Assembly: GCA_019426215.1 (NCBI GenBank)
Contig: CM033392.1
Span: forward strand, 36,814,980 to 36,878,979
Source: Buddleja alternifolia
Taxonomy: Eukaryota; Streptophyta; Magnoliopsida; Lamiales; Scrophulariaceae
Length of the DNA stretch: 64,000 nucleotides
Reading direction: 5' to 3'
Every line of letters begins with the position of its first letter. Position 1 is the first letter of the stretch. This document shows positions 13,123 to 24,469 of the stretch, piece by piece. The translations under genes and the position numbers were made by a program. The notes beneath the pieces are model-generated. The model was not told the DNA's origin. It saw nothing but the letters and a program-made list of their open reading frames with translations, and ran no database searches.

Positions 13123-14399
13123 TGATAAGAGAAAGATTTCATTAATAGAAACTAGGAAAAACCACTACAAAACAAACAAAAATTAAATTTATCCAGCAGC
13201 AAAATAGGAAATCACACAAATTGAGCTAACAGTTACAGCATAAATTGAGGAAAACAAACAAAAACAAAGATAGTAGAATAGAGGAAAACAAAATCTAAGA
13301 TATATAAATTTTAAAAATTGTTTGATAATCGACAAAATAGTAGAGAATAAAGACGTGATGTCTAAGAGGGACGAACTTAGTAACTTTTTACCATGTTCTC
13401 TCTCGTTTCCTAACTTCTTTTATTTTATTGAGAAAAATATTTATTTTCAAATTCAACGATATTTTTCTCTGTGTACTATTTTTGCCTAACAACCAAACAA
13501 TTAAAATTATTTTAAAAATCACTTTTTTTTTTTGATTTCTTTTACTCATCAAAATCTTTTCACCAAACATGAAATTAAAGAAAAGAAGAATGCTTTAATA
13601 ACTTTAGGAGAATCAATAAAGCGATGTTCATCTAACATTCAACCATCAAACAATCAAACTATCCATTTTATCCATGACAAAGCCTTTTTCTCTATTTTGG
13701 CAACATAAAGGTTATAGTGTAACATGCAATGTAGTAATGGTCAATATTATATTTAGTTGGGTTTAGATTTCTTGTTTTTCTTTTTCTCTCTTTTAGAAAA
13801 CGTAGGGTAACTAGTGGGGTAAAAATCTTATTGAAATTTGAAATGATGCTAGCCACACTGTCATAAGGACGATTATTCCCTTTTTATGCTAGTTTTTTTG
13901 TCCTTCTCTCTGGATTTACTTTGTTTGGAAGTGGGGCACGTGCATGGCTTCTGCATTAATTACTTCATAATCAATGGAAAATCTCATCATGCAATTATAG
14001 CTAAAACTTCAACTTGTTCAAGATAATACCAACGTTTGTTGTTAATTGATGGTGTATCGCTCGCGCATTCATTGACAATTCAGAATTTAAAATGCAATTC
14101 TAATGCATTTTCAGCAATTATAGAAAATAACCCACCGCACTTTTAAATTGTTTAAACTTAACCCCATTCCACAGACATGTGAAAAAGTGACAAATCTCAT
14201 GTTTTCCTTTTAATTCAAATTAATTAACGAGCTTGTAATGGGTCTAATCCAATTCAATCTAAATAATGGTGCACTATATACTACGAAATTTCTAATTAGA
14301 GAATAATATATGTTTATGCATCTTTTAAGGACCTATATATATCTCACAACTTTATTTTGAACCAAACAATAGATGAGATTCTATTTAATATATATAACA

Positions 14400-14802
14400 C
14401 ACTACAAAAAAAAATGATTATTGCTCATGTCAATATGTCATGGTGAAAAATCTCTTTGCTATGGTTAAAATTAATTGACCACGGCTTTGCTACGGCTTTG
14501 GCCGTAGCATTTGCAAGCATGGCCAAAACATTTACCATGACTTATTGTCATGGTCAATATTTTATTCATTGTAAAGACCATGGCTTGTAGCCATGGTAAA
14601 AAAGTGATAGGTTAACATTTCTTCCACCATGGCTAGTTAGTGCTTAAAATAGTTACCATTCTTTTTTCACCTTGACTAACTTTAGTGTGGTTATATGAAA
14701 CATCTACCACGGCCAATCTAGTCATGAGCTTAGACCGTTATAAACGACGGTTATAAGCCATGACATATATTTTCATTGTCAATACTCAATTTTCTTGTAG
14801 TG
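14400..14802. mobile_element. CACTA (En/Spm-type) MITE, 403 bp
   Basis: The left end is CACTACAAAAAAA and the right end TTTTCTTGTAGTG, the diagnostic terminal inverted repeats of CACTA elements. A 3-bp target duplication ACA flanks it (14,397-14,399 and 14,803-14,805), the length expected for this superfamily. The interior is full of short direct and inverted copies of CATGGC/CCATGG and ACCATGAC-like words (subterminal repeats). There is no transposase, so it is non-autonomous. Confidence 0.92.
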
Positions 14803-16842
14803 ACAGGAAGTTAAAATATTGTTCTTTATTAACTCTGACAAAAATACACTGATGAAGCAAAAATAGTAAGAAAAGAATATATATATATATATAGACATAT
14901 ATATAATGTGTTCTGGTATATGTTTCTCGGGCTTTTGACTAAGATCAAATGTAATCCGGGATTCTCAAAATTATTGAGAAAATTTAATATATATAATATA
15001 TATTATCTCGCAGCTTAATGTTTCATGGGCAATGACATCTTGATTTATATAACTGTTAGTGTTCTTTATCTGAAGAAATATATATTAAATAGAAGTTGTT
15101 TGCAACTTTAGGTCTAAACATTCTTTGACAACAGAAAAACCAGTAGTTAAAAGAGTAGCAATATATGAAGTGAAAATGTACATGTTTTCTATAATGATGT
15201 AATATTAAATGACAATGCTTTCTTAATCCGCCAATAGTTACAAGAATTTTGCATTAATTATCACTATTGGTAAATTTTTTTACAAAAACATGTATAAACT
15301 TTCTAATAATTACAATTTGTGATACATGGATAACAACAATTAACTGACAATACAAACATAAATATATAGTTACTATTTATGTGTCGTTGAGTTGTATTTA
15401 CTAAGTTGTGAAGATGGTGCTGTGTCAAGTGCAACTAATCTAGAAACATCTGGTATTACTAAACGCTGTGCATGGCTAATTAATACATGAATTAGTGACG
15501 AAACAAATATCATCGTTATTGGAAATTTGTCACAAATATAAATTTTCTTGTCGTGGATTTTAAGAATATTAGTAAATGACACGCGCGTTGTATGTGAATT
15601 ATATGCACTTGTAAAATAATTCATTTATATAAAATAATGTTTAATTAGAAATTGTATATATTCAAATTAATAAGTGTGCACATTGCACCCTATTGTATGA
15701 CAATTGTGCACCTCCACTTCTCGTTCATTACATATATAATATGTGCACTTTGCTCCTTGGCTCGGATAAAATATTTCACAAGATTCTATCAGCAATGGTC
15801 AAATGGACTGAAGTGCCATAGTTGACATATATTGAGTCTAGTCAGTTGTCAAAATTAATAAATTGGTCGCTAAAGTGCTTTCAACATTATAGGTTAGGGT
15901 CAAAAATAGTTTTTACCAAAAAATAATAATAATCATTAGAAGTTCATTATTCTTTGATTTGTACAGTTGAAATTAAGCCAATATGAAGTTTTATTTTCTA
16001 TATATGTAATATAATTTTACAAACATTGAATTGCCAAAATAATTTTTCTTAATCTTTTTTTGACATAATCAATTTTTTTAAAAATGTAGTGACTAAATTA
16101 ATATATTAGATACCAAACATGATCAAAACTAAAACACACAATAAAAATATTCATTCTATTAAATACTGATTATTATAAGTAAAACTATTTGTACTGATCC
16201 AACATTGTGTAGAAATTAGTAAGTCCATAATTAATATGTGTGATCAATAATGAAAGTGTACTACTTATATATTAATAAATATCAATTTTGAAGGACACAT
16301 TTTCAAACAATTTATAAGATGATAATAAATGTGTTTCATAATGCAATTATACTAACAATTAACAAAATATCAACTTTGAAGTTTAGATTTCTAAACAATT
16401 TAATAACGAATACACCCTCACTACTTGTTAAGTATTTCTTTCTTATCCACATATTTCTATTCAGTATTTTATTTATCGGTAAGAAAGTAATATACCGTTG
16501 CTACTTGGTAAGTATTTCATTCTTAACTACACATTTCTATCCAAAATATTATATATCGGATAAAAAACTCATATTTATTCCACTTGCATTAAAGTACATG
16601 CATATATTACTAATACTGATTACCTAATATATTTTTATTAATTTTAGATTATGTGCTTGTATGCATCATGTGTACGTCGTGCTAAAATATGAATTCGTAT
16701 TTATAGTAATAAAAATAGTAATTTTTAAAATACTATTTAAAATAGATATCATATTTGTGATTGCTATGTATGAATACCAACTTAAATGTTTGTTATGTTT
16801 GAAGCAAATAAAAAATTGTTATATATCTAAGTTTGTATGTAA
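14803..16842. other. Intergenic AT-rich DNA
   Basis: No gene recognised. Open frames at 16,319-16,879 are Ile/Tyr/Lys-rich products of AT-rich DNA with no family resemblance. A diverged tandem duplication is listed separately. Confidence 0.6.
16420..16565. repeat. Diverged tandem duplication, period about 80 bp
   Basis: Two adjacent units share ACTTGTTAAGTATTTCTTTC-like and CATTTCTATCCA-like blocks and a TATCGG(T/A) end, at about 16,420-16,483 and 16,499-16,563. They differ by scattered substitutions, so the duplication is old. Confidence 0.7.
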
Positions 16843-16853
16843 TAATAATAACA

Positions 16854-17594
16854 GGAAAAATTCACTTTTGGTCCCGTAGGAGTCGCTCCAAAATACTTTT
16901 AATCCCGTAGGATTTTTTTTTACACTTTTAGTCCCATAAGATTGAAAAAGTGACATTTTTGGTCCCAAATCTCACTTTGGGTCCCATAGGAGTGCGCGTG
17001 TAACACACACACGCCCGGGCGCGTGATTTCGACTGTTCATCAAAAAACGAAAATAAAAAAATAATTCAAAATTTAATTAAATAAATAAAAAGTAAAAACA
17101 TAAAAAGAAAAAGGAAGAAGATGAACAGTGTTTTCGGCTGTTCATCTTCTTCCCCAACATCACCCCACACCATCCCACCTGCGCCCCGCCGCCACGCTGC
17201 CCTCCACCACCGCAGCCAACTCTATCGCCGACGAGTGTTTAGAAGTTGGGGGGGGGTCATGTTTTGGTGGGGGGAGGGGGAAGAAGACCCACCATCACCA
17301 CCGATCCCCCCCATTACCGGCGGTAGTGTTTATTGTTTTGGAAGGTATTATGGAGCCGGTTTGGGGCGAAGAAGAAGATGAACACTGTTCAGCTTCTTTT
17401 TCTTTTCTTTTTTTTTGTTTTTGTTTTTTTATTAAAATTTTTGAATTTCTTTTTTTTTTTTAATGGCGAGTGAGATCCACTCGCCACTCCTGCGGGACCT
17501 AAAGTGAATTTGAGACCAAAAATGTCAAAAAAAGTCCTACGAGACTAAAAGTGTTTTGAGCTGACTCCTACAGGACCAAAAGTACAATTTTCCC
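16854..17594. mobile_element. Mutator-like non-autonomous element with long inverted ends
   Basis: Arms of roughly 130-150 bp face each other. The left arm carries CTTTTGGTCCCGTAGGAGTC near its start and the right arm carries the complement near its end (GACTCCTACAGGACCAAAAG). The 11-bp string TAATAATAACA flanks both sides (16,843-16,853 and 17,595-17,605), consistent with the 9-11 bp duplication of Mutator-like elements, although its repetitive nature could inflate the length. The interior (about 17,110-17,380) is strikingly GC-rich compared with surrounding DNA, as in elements that have picked up foreign DNA, and is itself bounded by GAAGAAGATGAACA-type inverted words. No transposase. Confidence 0.8.
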
Positions 17595-18473
17595 TAATAA
17601 TAACACAATTACAAGTAATAAAATAAGTATATGCTAATATTTGTTATAATAATATATTTATTATTGTAGTTGTATAAACAAATATTTCAAGAATTATACG
17701 TTCATAGTGGTACATATTTTTTGGTCATTGATATACAAAAATAGCTAAAAAGTACTCATTTTCGCTAAACATACTAACATCTTATATGTTGTTGAAACTT
17801 ATTTTATCCAAACAATTTAAAAGCCTATTTTTTTAAGAGGGAGTTCATAAGCTTGAAAATTATTTTCAATTAGACCTTTTATTCCGATTATGTGTTTCAT
17901 CTCATATTCCAGATCACATATGAATATCATATTTTATATTTTTTCTTATATTATATACACATGAATTAGAATGAATAACACTTGGTATGCACTTGTTTGA
18001 TGGAATGGAACACAAAATAACACACAAGTTCGAATAAATAGTTTAAAATACACAAGAATATATCATTATATATGTTTATATGCTCTATGTAATATATTAA
18101 CATACTATAAGTTTTCTTGTTTTCTATGTTTTGTTGATGATACTCAATTTTTTAATAAATCAATATCTATGTAATTAACTAAAAATTAAAATAGAAATAA
18201 TGAACAACCTAATTAATTTTGGTTTAGATGAAGGACAATAGAATGTGCAATTATGTTTCGTTATTCTTTAGTAGGATTGGTTGTGCCAAGTCTACTAAGG
18301 TCACTTTTAGCTAATTCATTAATCAAAATTTGTACATATGTAATCTCTTTTAGGTCAGATTTTTACAGCTTACTTCCATCTATCCATTTGTTTAGCTAAT
18401 AGATTTATCAAATTTTTTACATTTGTTTTAGATCAGATCTTTTACAAATTACTTCCACCCATTAGATATGATG

Positions 18474-18850
18474 GGGAAAAATTGCAATTTTGGTCCCACA
18501 ACTTAGCCCATGTGTGCTTTTGGTCCTAGTATTTTTGACTTTAGCATTATACGTCTCATAACTCCAGAAAATGTGCATTTTTGATCCTAAGATACAATTA
18601 CGTCATGTATTTTGTACGGTGTTGGCATGTGTGGCCCACGTGGCATCACAAAAAATGTGCGTTTTTTATCCCATAACTCCAAAAAACGTGAGTCGCACAT
18701 GCCAATTCCGCCAAATACATGACATAATCGTATCTTGGGACCAAAAATGCACAGTTTCTGGATTTATGTGACATATAATGCTGAAGTCAAAAATACTGGG
18801 ACCAAAAGCACACATGGGCTAAGTTATGGGATCAAAATTGCATTTTTCTC
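18474..18850. mobile_element. Foldback MITE, Mutator-like, 377 bp
   Basis: Outer arms of about 75 bp are nearly perfect inverted copies: the left begins GGGAAAAATTGCAATTTTGG and the right ends with its near complement. Flanking 9-mers GATATGATG (18,465-18,473) and GATATTGTG (18,851-18,859) agree at 7 of 9 positions, fitting an aged Mutator-type duplication. The TTTTGGTCCC core near the tips is shared with the larger element at 16,854-17,594. Confidence 0.78.
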
Positions 18851-18950
18851 GATATTGTGGCATGTTGGTGTCCTGCCTAATGGTTAATAATATAGTTCAT
18901 ATTTTTAGTTTTGAAGTTTTGCTTAATTATAAATTATTGTAATTCATGTA

Positions 18951-19567
18951 CAGTAAAATCTCTATACTGTAATATTCTCCGGATCGGAGAAAAAATTACT
19001 ATAGGGAGGTTATATTTAAATAGAGGTTTACATATAAAAACTATAATTTTAAAAAAATAACTTATATACATTATACGACACTTGGAAATGTGTCCCTTCA
19101 TATTTTAAAAACATGAATTTAAAAGATATATAAGATTCACGAATTTTAATAAAACAAATGTACGTACATCATGCATGTACATTGTGTATATATTAGATTT
19201 AAAAAATTCATTCAAGTATGTATAGTGTAGAAATAGAAAAAGTCTCGTGTCAAGAACCTTCAAGCATGTTGGACAAGCTAGAAATGTTGTGGATTCAACA
19301 TGAAAGTGATTGTGTTGAGGAATTACTACGAACGCGCAAGTTAAAGGATGTGTTATTAACCCAAAAAAATTAAGTCATTGTCACAGACAACTTTAGATAA
19401 GTATTTCATATCATTTTAAATTTAATGTAGCATAGTTAAATAATTCTAGATAGTTTATATAGATATATAAATATATTTGAAATTTAATGTCATTTTATTA
19501 ATATGGAGGTAAATTTCTTAAGGATGGTTCTATAAAAAACATAGAATATTACAATGTAGAGTACTCG
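18951..19567 (+). mobile_element. pogo/Lemi1-like (Tc1/mariner) element remnant
   Basis: The left end CAGTAAAATCTCTATACTG, preceded by TA, resembles the terminal repeat of plant Emigrant/Lemi1 elements. The right end near 19,545-19,567 carries the corresponding TATTACAATGTAGAG. Between them a plus-strand segment ending at about 19,421 reads LSQTTLDKYFISF then stop, the characteristic C-terminal tail of pogo-type transposases, preceded by an acidic/hydrophobic stretch with frame breaks. The rest of the transposase is missing. Confidence 0.6.
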
Positions 19568-20842
19568 ATATACAATTTTCTTTTGATGAACAAATAATAG
19601 TGTTTTATATAATTTTACATTTGATTATTGTCTATACATAATTCATTTTTAGAGTATTCTATATACAATTTTCATGTAGAGTGGTTATACAATTGCATAT
19701 GTACTTTTATTATATAGCCCTAATGTAATTATAAACCTTATTATTATAGGTATATACAACTTATTTTTATTATATGAGTCTTTTGCTATTAAAAAAGTGA
19801 ATCACATAGGGATTTATTATGTATATCAAAAGTTTTAAGAAACTACTCATATTTATAATAAAAAAATAAATATATTGTAACTCAAAATTGTTAAAACAAG
19901 TTGAAGATTCTATTATTGTAAAGTAGCGAGATTCCTAATATGAATTGATATCGTTATTTCATCATACCAAAAAGTAAATAAAAAGAAGAATTAAACACTC
20001 TATATGTAGATTTTCGGGTCAAAGTTTCATCACTTAATGGAATAAAAAGTTAAAAAGCCTCTTCTTCAAAAAAAAAAGTAAAAAAGACTCATTATCTCCG
20101 TGCTTGGAGCATCCTTATCAAAATGTCAATATCATTACCATCAGCAAGAAATATACAATTCGAATGTGGGGTTCATTAAACAAGCATATTAATATTGATA
20201 TTTAGTAATTGGAACAAAATTGTAGCACAATAATATAAAATTTAAAAAAAAAAGAAAAGGAAAAGCAAAGCAATAATTGGATAATCATTCCAATCTGAAA
20301 GGTAAGGACTCCCAACTTTCTCCGGACCGGACCTCATCATATGTGTCATCATTCACATTTCATTTCAGTCATCTCCAACTTTTACCTTTCACCGCCTCCC
20401 ATGAAAAAATTAAAAACCCATGTTCTGTTTTTTGGGAAAGCAATTTATGTTATTCGATTCGGACAGCAAGCAGTTAAAAAATTTGTAACATACGAGAGAG
20501 AGAGAGAAAGAAGAGAGAGAGAAGTAATTATATTCATCTCCCTTATGCTAATAAGATCACAAAACCTTAATTATATAGCTACTCATTCTCTTCCGAGCTT
20601 TTCTTTATTTCCATCACTAATTAATAAGTGACAGAAAGAGATGAAGTATACTGCATATCCCTCCAATTCTGCATTAATCAGCTAGTACTGCTCATATATA
20701 TACGTTTGACATCATAGTAGTTACCAAAAGGTATCTTTTAGCTCTTCTACTTTTATTCTTGTAATAATTCCATATATATATATATATATATATATATACA
20801 CCAGACGTTTCAGATTGTTGATTGAATCCCATCTGAGAGAAG
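19568..20842 (+). promoter_or_regulatory. Upstream region and probable 5' UTR of the IDD gene
   Basis: Coding is not evident. A GA-rich run at about 20,490-20,522 and an (AT)n run at 20,772-20,798 lie upstream of the ATG at 20,843. GA-rich tracts are common in plant 5' UTRs and core promoters. TATA-like strings near 20,692-20,703 are possible but cannot be told apart from general AT richness. Transcription start is undetermined. Confidence 0.45.
20772..20798. repeat. (AT)n microsatellite 45 bp upstream of the IDD start codon
   Basis: An AT run of about 13 units, very likely within the 5' UTR or core promoter of the IDD gene. Its length may vary between individuals. Confidence 0.9.
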
Positions 20843-23152
20843 ATGACAGAAGAGGTAATTTCAATTGGTTCAACTCAAAATCCTCCTCCACTAAAGAAGA
20901 AGAGAAACCTTCCAGGCACCCCAGGTTTATTTCACTAGCTTCCCCCCCACCCCTACCCATAAGATACCACTTTTATAATTAATTTCTTGAATATTCATAT
21001 TCATATGCATATACAAGATTTTATTTTCATCTTTTTGTGTTTTATTAATCATGATTCATAATTAATAATCTCTGCGTACGTAGATCCTGAAGCTGACGTG
21101 ATAGCCTTATCCCCAAAGACCCTAATGGCCACCAATAGATTCTTGTGTGAAATATGTGGCAAGGGTTTTCAAAGGGATCAAAATTTGCAACTCCACAGAA
21201 GAGGCCACAACCTTCCATGGAAGCTCAAGCAAAGGACTAGTAAAGAGGTACGAAAGCGTGTTTACGTCTGCCCTGAGAAGACGTGCGTCCACAATCATCC
21301 ATCCAGGGCTCTCGGAGATTTAACAGGTATCAAGAAGCACTTCTGTAGAAAGCATGGCGAGAAGAAGTGGAAGTGCGATAAGTGCTCCAAACGTTACGCC
21401 GTGCAGTCCGATTGGAAGGCGCACTCTAAAACTTGTGGCACTAGGGAATACAAATGCGACTGTGGGACTATCTTTTCAAGGTACATATACTATCTCTCCT
21501 TCTCTTGTATTAATTTGTGTTGGAAATATATACATAAATATTTTATCAATCAAGACTATATGATTTTGTTTTGTAAACATCTTTGAAGAAGAAAATTAAG
21601 AATGTCAAGATAATCAACACTTGTTTGTGTTTTTTACAATGGTTGGATTTATTTGTCAGTCCGAATCCTTTATTTTAAAACTGTCCTCGTTTTTGCATCA
21701 CACATTACATAGTATTTTTGCATATTATATTTGGGAAGGCTACTATCCTAATAGGTCAATGGATATGTGAACACAACTGAGTAGATATTATAACCTCTTT
21801 TATCAGTTTGTTCATTCATTTTAATGCACAGTAAATTAGAATAGAGGCTACTTGTAGACATGAGTATAGTATACCACACGGCCACTAGAACTGGTCTTTG
21901 TGCAGAAAAAGGAGAGAGCTAGCTAGGGTCACTGTTTATTTTTATCAGCGCCCTAGATAGTTTGTTCCATTTGGATGTTTCTTCATCTTACAAATTAGCA
22001 TTACTATTGATATAATTATTTCTCTCTTTGTTTATTAAATGATATAAATGATACGAACTTTTAGGTCTTAGTAGGATACGATGAAATGTATATAGGCTCT
22101 GATTTTAAATTGATTATCGCAATTATACATGTTAATTGCTTACCCTATTTAACTATTAGTTTAGTTCAAATTAACAATTGCTTATTATTAAAATTAATTT
22201 TACTGTCAATATATTGGTTTGATTTATGCTAATTGAAGTGGTCTCCCCCTATATATATACATATATATAATAACTAACAATTTGAAATGTTGTGCGATTA
22301 ATTAGGAGAGATAGCTTCATCACTCATCGGGCATTTTGTGATGCATTAGCGGAAGAAACAGCAAGAGTGACAGCCGCATCACACATGAACATTAACCATG
22401 CAGGAGGAAACAATATGAATTATCATTTCATTGGATCATCATCAGCTACACTAGGCCAATCTGGAGTCGTCGTGGGACAGCATTTCCCATCAATTTTCAA
22501 ACCAAATTTAAACACGGATCCAATTGCATTTCAACCTGCAGGCCTATCCCTATGGACTTCTCAAAGCAAGGGCCATGTCGAAAACCCCATACCGAAAAAT
22601 CTTCAAGAAATACATCCAATGGGAATTTCTGTGAGTTGTGCTGGAGCATTCAATAATTTTACTCATCCGCCACCTTCTACTTACCATTTGAATAATAATT
22701 GGGATAATGAAAATAAGTTTTCCTCCAATGATCATGTTGTAAGTGTTCCATCTTTGTTTAGCAACCAACACCAAATGCCTACATCTACTGCAAACATGTC
22801 TGCAACTGCTTTATTGCAGAAAGCTGCTCAAATAGGTGCCACCACAACTACTACCACTAATGATCCTAATTCATTCTTTGGGTTGAAGTCCAGCAGTAGT
22901 GCTACTGATCATCATCATGTCATTCTAGATGGAAATCATAGATTAATGTATGGTTCAAGTTCTGCTACTAGCGGGCTTGGGAGTGATGTTGACAGTGATC
23001 TTTCTGCCATGAATAATCATCTAGAGATGTACCCTTCCAAGCGCAGAAGGCTTCAGAATGATCAGGAGATCAACGGTGGAGAAACGAGGGATTTTCTTGG
23101 GGTTGGGATACAGTCCATTTGCCATCCATCATCAATCAACGGATGGATATAA
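20843..23152 (+). CDS. IDD: INDETERMINATE-DOMAIN (IDD) C2H2 zinc-finger transcription factor
   Basis: A spliced gene: exon 1 20,843-20,924, exon 2 21,084-21,480, exon 3 22,306-23,152 (stop 23,150-23,152), giving 441 residues; both introns are GT-AG (159 and 825 bp). A basic nuclear-localisation stretch KKKRNLPGTP lies at 18-27. The ID domain has four fingers: C49/C52/H65/H69, C90/C95/H113/H118, C125/C128/H141/C145 and C152/C154/H167/C171, the last two being the C2HC fingers used in IDD proteins for DELLA and SCARECROW/SHORT-ROOT contacts. The C-terminus has the family motifs MSATALLQKAAQ (from 324) and TRDFLGV (from 420). Such proteins act in the nucleus in development, gibberellin or sugar signalling. 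Intron positions (after LPGTP and in FS-RR) are typical for the family. All catalytic or zinc residues are intact and the gene looks functional. The subclade (GAF1/ENY-like or other) cannot be set by eye. Confidence 0.96.
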
Positions 23153-24207
23153 TAATTGATGCATGAATTTAATTACATATGTTGTTATTAAATATATATA
23201 TTTTCTACTGATGATGAAGGTACGTAATTAATATATATCCAAATAAAGTTGAGTTTGGAATTTGATATAATTGTGCAAACTGTGAAGAGACGAAAAAGGT
23301 GGCAATTGAGAGTAGAGGAGATCAGATCCGATATCCATGCATATTCTTTGAACCCATGAAAGGTGTTCCCTTTCAAATTAGTGGCTTTTATTTTTCTATG
23401 GTAATTGAAAGGGCATCATTTGTAGTGGGGACAAAGAAAAGACGCCTTTTTAGTTTTTAACTCCATTATTGCGCTATGTCTCGTTTATATATGTTCCAGC
23501 TGATATCTTCCATCTCCAACTGAAATTATAATATATTATTCGCTGTAAAGCCTCTAATCTAATTTGGTAGCTCATCTTTTTTATTCAAAATAAGACTGCA
23601 CTCCTTTTTTGCTTAATTAGCCTTTCTTGTAAATGACAAATAATTTTTCATGTTTGCGTACAAAAACTGCACAAGTACTCATATAAGGAATTCAACTCTT
23701 TTTAGTTATTTCATCAACCACCTTTGTGCCTATGAGCTATTGCAAATTGGGCAAGAACTTCCCATAATGAATGAAAATTTGACACTTACTAGCTTTATGT
23801 ATAAAAAATTATAGGGATAATGACATTTTTAGTCCCTGAAATGCACTATTTGTATGAGAGTAGTATTTTAAGCGAAAAACTTTTATTGGCAAAATTATTG
23901 AAACATTCCTTATAGTTAGGTAAATATGTAGCCGAACATTTTATTAATTACAATTACTTTCTGAATTTTGCGGAATCTTGGAAACCCTAAGGACACAATG
24001 ACTTATTTACCTCTTTGGTTAAAACTTAAAGCAAGAAGAAAAGAAAATCTCAAAAACTCTGAAATTTCAAATAATAAAATGGCTTCTCATTTGCTACGAA
24101 TAACAAAAAAGAAGGAACAAAAAAATAATTTGGAAAAAAAAAAGATAAACTAAAAAATTGTGCAAAAGTGAGATCAAATGCAATGACAAGGCTCCCGCTC
24201 CATCAAT
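23153..24207. other. 3' flank of the IDD gene and intergenic DNA
   Basis: The first few hundred bases should hold the IDD 3' UTR; AATAAT/ATTAAA-like signals are too frequent in this AT-rich DNA to choose a poly(A) site. A TGACATTTTTAGTCCC phrase near 23,820 recalls the tips of the Mutator-like elements upstream, but no partner end was found. Confidence 0.5.
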
Positions 24208-24364
24208 CTTTTATAACATTTTGATGTAACACATGACATTACATCAATAAACAGTAGACACATGTCTATTGTTGATAATTTTATTTTTTCAGTTAGTTAA
24301 AAACACGTGTCTATTGTTTATTGCTATAAAATTAATCATGTATTACACCAAAATATTATATAAG
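24208..24364. mobile_element. Short foldback MITE, about 157 bp
   Basis: Two arms of about 58-62 bp are inverted copies (left 24,208-24,265, right about 24,303-24,364). They share CATTTTGATGTAAYACATGA-like and CAATAAACARTAGACAC-like blocks and are separated by about 37 bp. No certain target duplication, so the superfamily is open. Confidence 0.65.
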
Positions 24365-24374
24365 ATCCAGACCC

Positions 24375-24452
24375 CCGGGTGCCTCACTGTTGCATACAAG
24401 TTGAATAGATGTCCCTCCAAATCTGTTCCTAAGACATCATATGGATTGTTTG
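24375..24452 (+). pseudogene. Scrap of copia integrase
   Basis: About 26 residues read as the conserved integrase block LNRCPSKSVPKTSYGL, matching 54,000-54,050 and 1,712-1,760. It is isolated and must be a leftover from rearrangement or gap filling. Confidence 0.75.
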
Positions 24453-24469
24453 TATAGTGTCATGCGAGT

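Larger units (their letters stand above)
9971..14399. other. Intergenic AT-rich DNA, no gene recognised
   Basis: Only short, low-complexity open frames occur here and none resembles a known protein. The segment near 10,190-10,290 (the TTACATCCACCTTCCCT phrase) and that near 12,060-12,250 (TTACACTCACACCCTTGA phrase) look like the ends of small DNA transposons, but partner ends were not found. AT microsatellites are listed separately. Confidence 0.6.

Noticed and set aside
16319..16879. Two Ile/Lys-rich frames resembling membrane peptides
   Set aside because: Composition follows from AT-rich DNA; the first spans a non-coding tandem duplication.
17121..17463. Overlapping Pro/His/Gly-rich open frames
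   Set aside because: They lie inside a non-autonomous Mutator-like element in GC-rich, repetitive DNA, two frames at once, with no family resemblance.
21354..21563. Second frame overlapping the IDD zinc fingers
   Set aside because: Out of frame with the conserved fingers and running into the intron.
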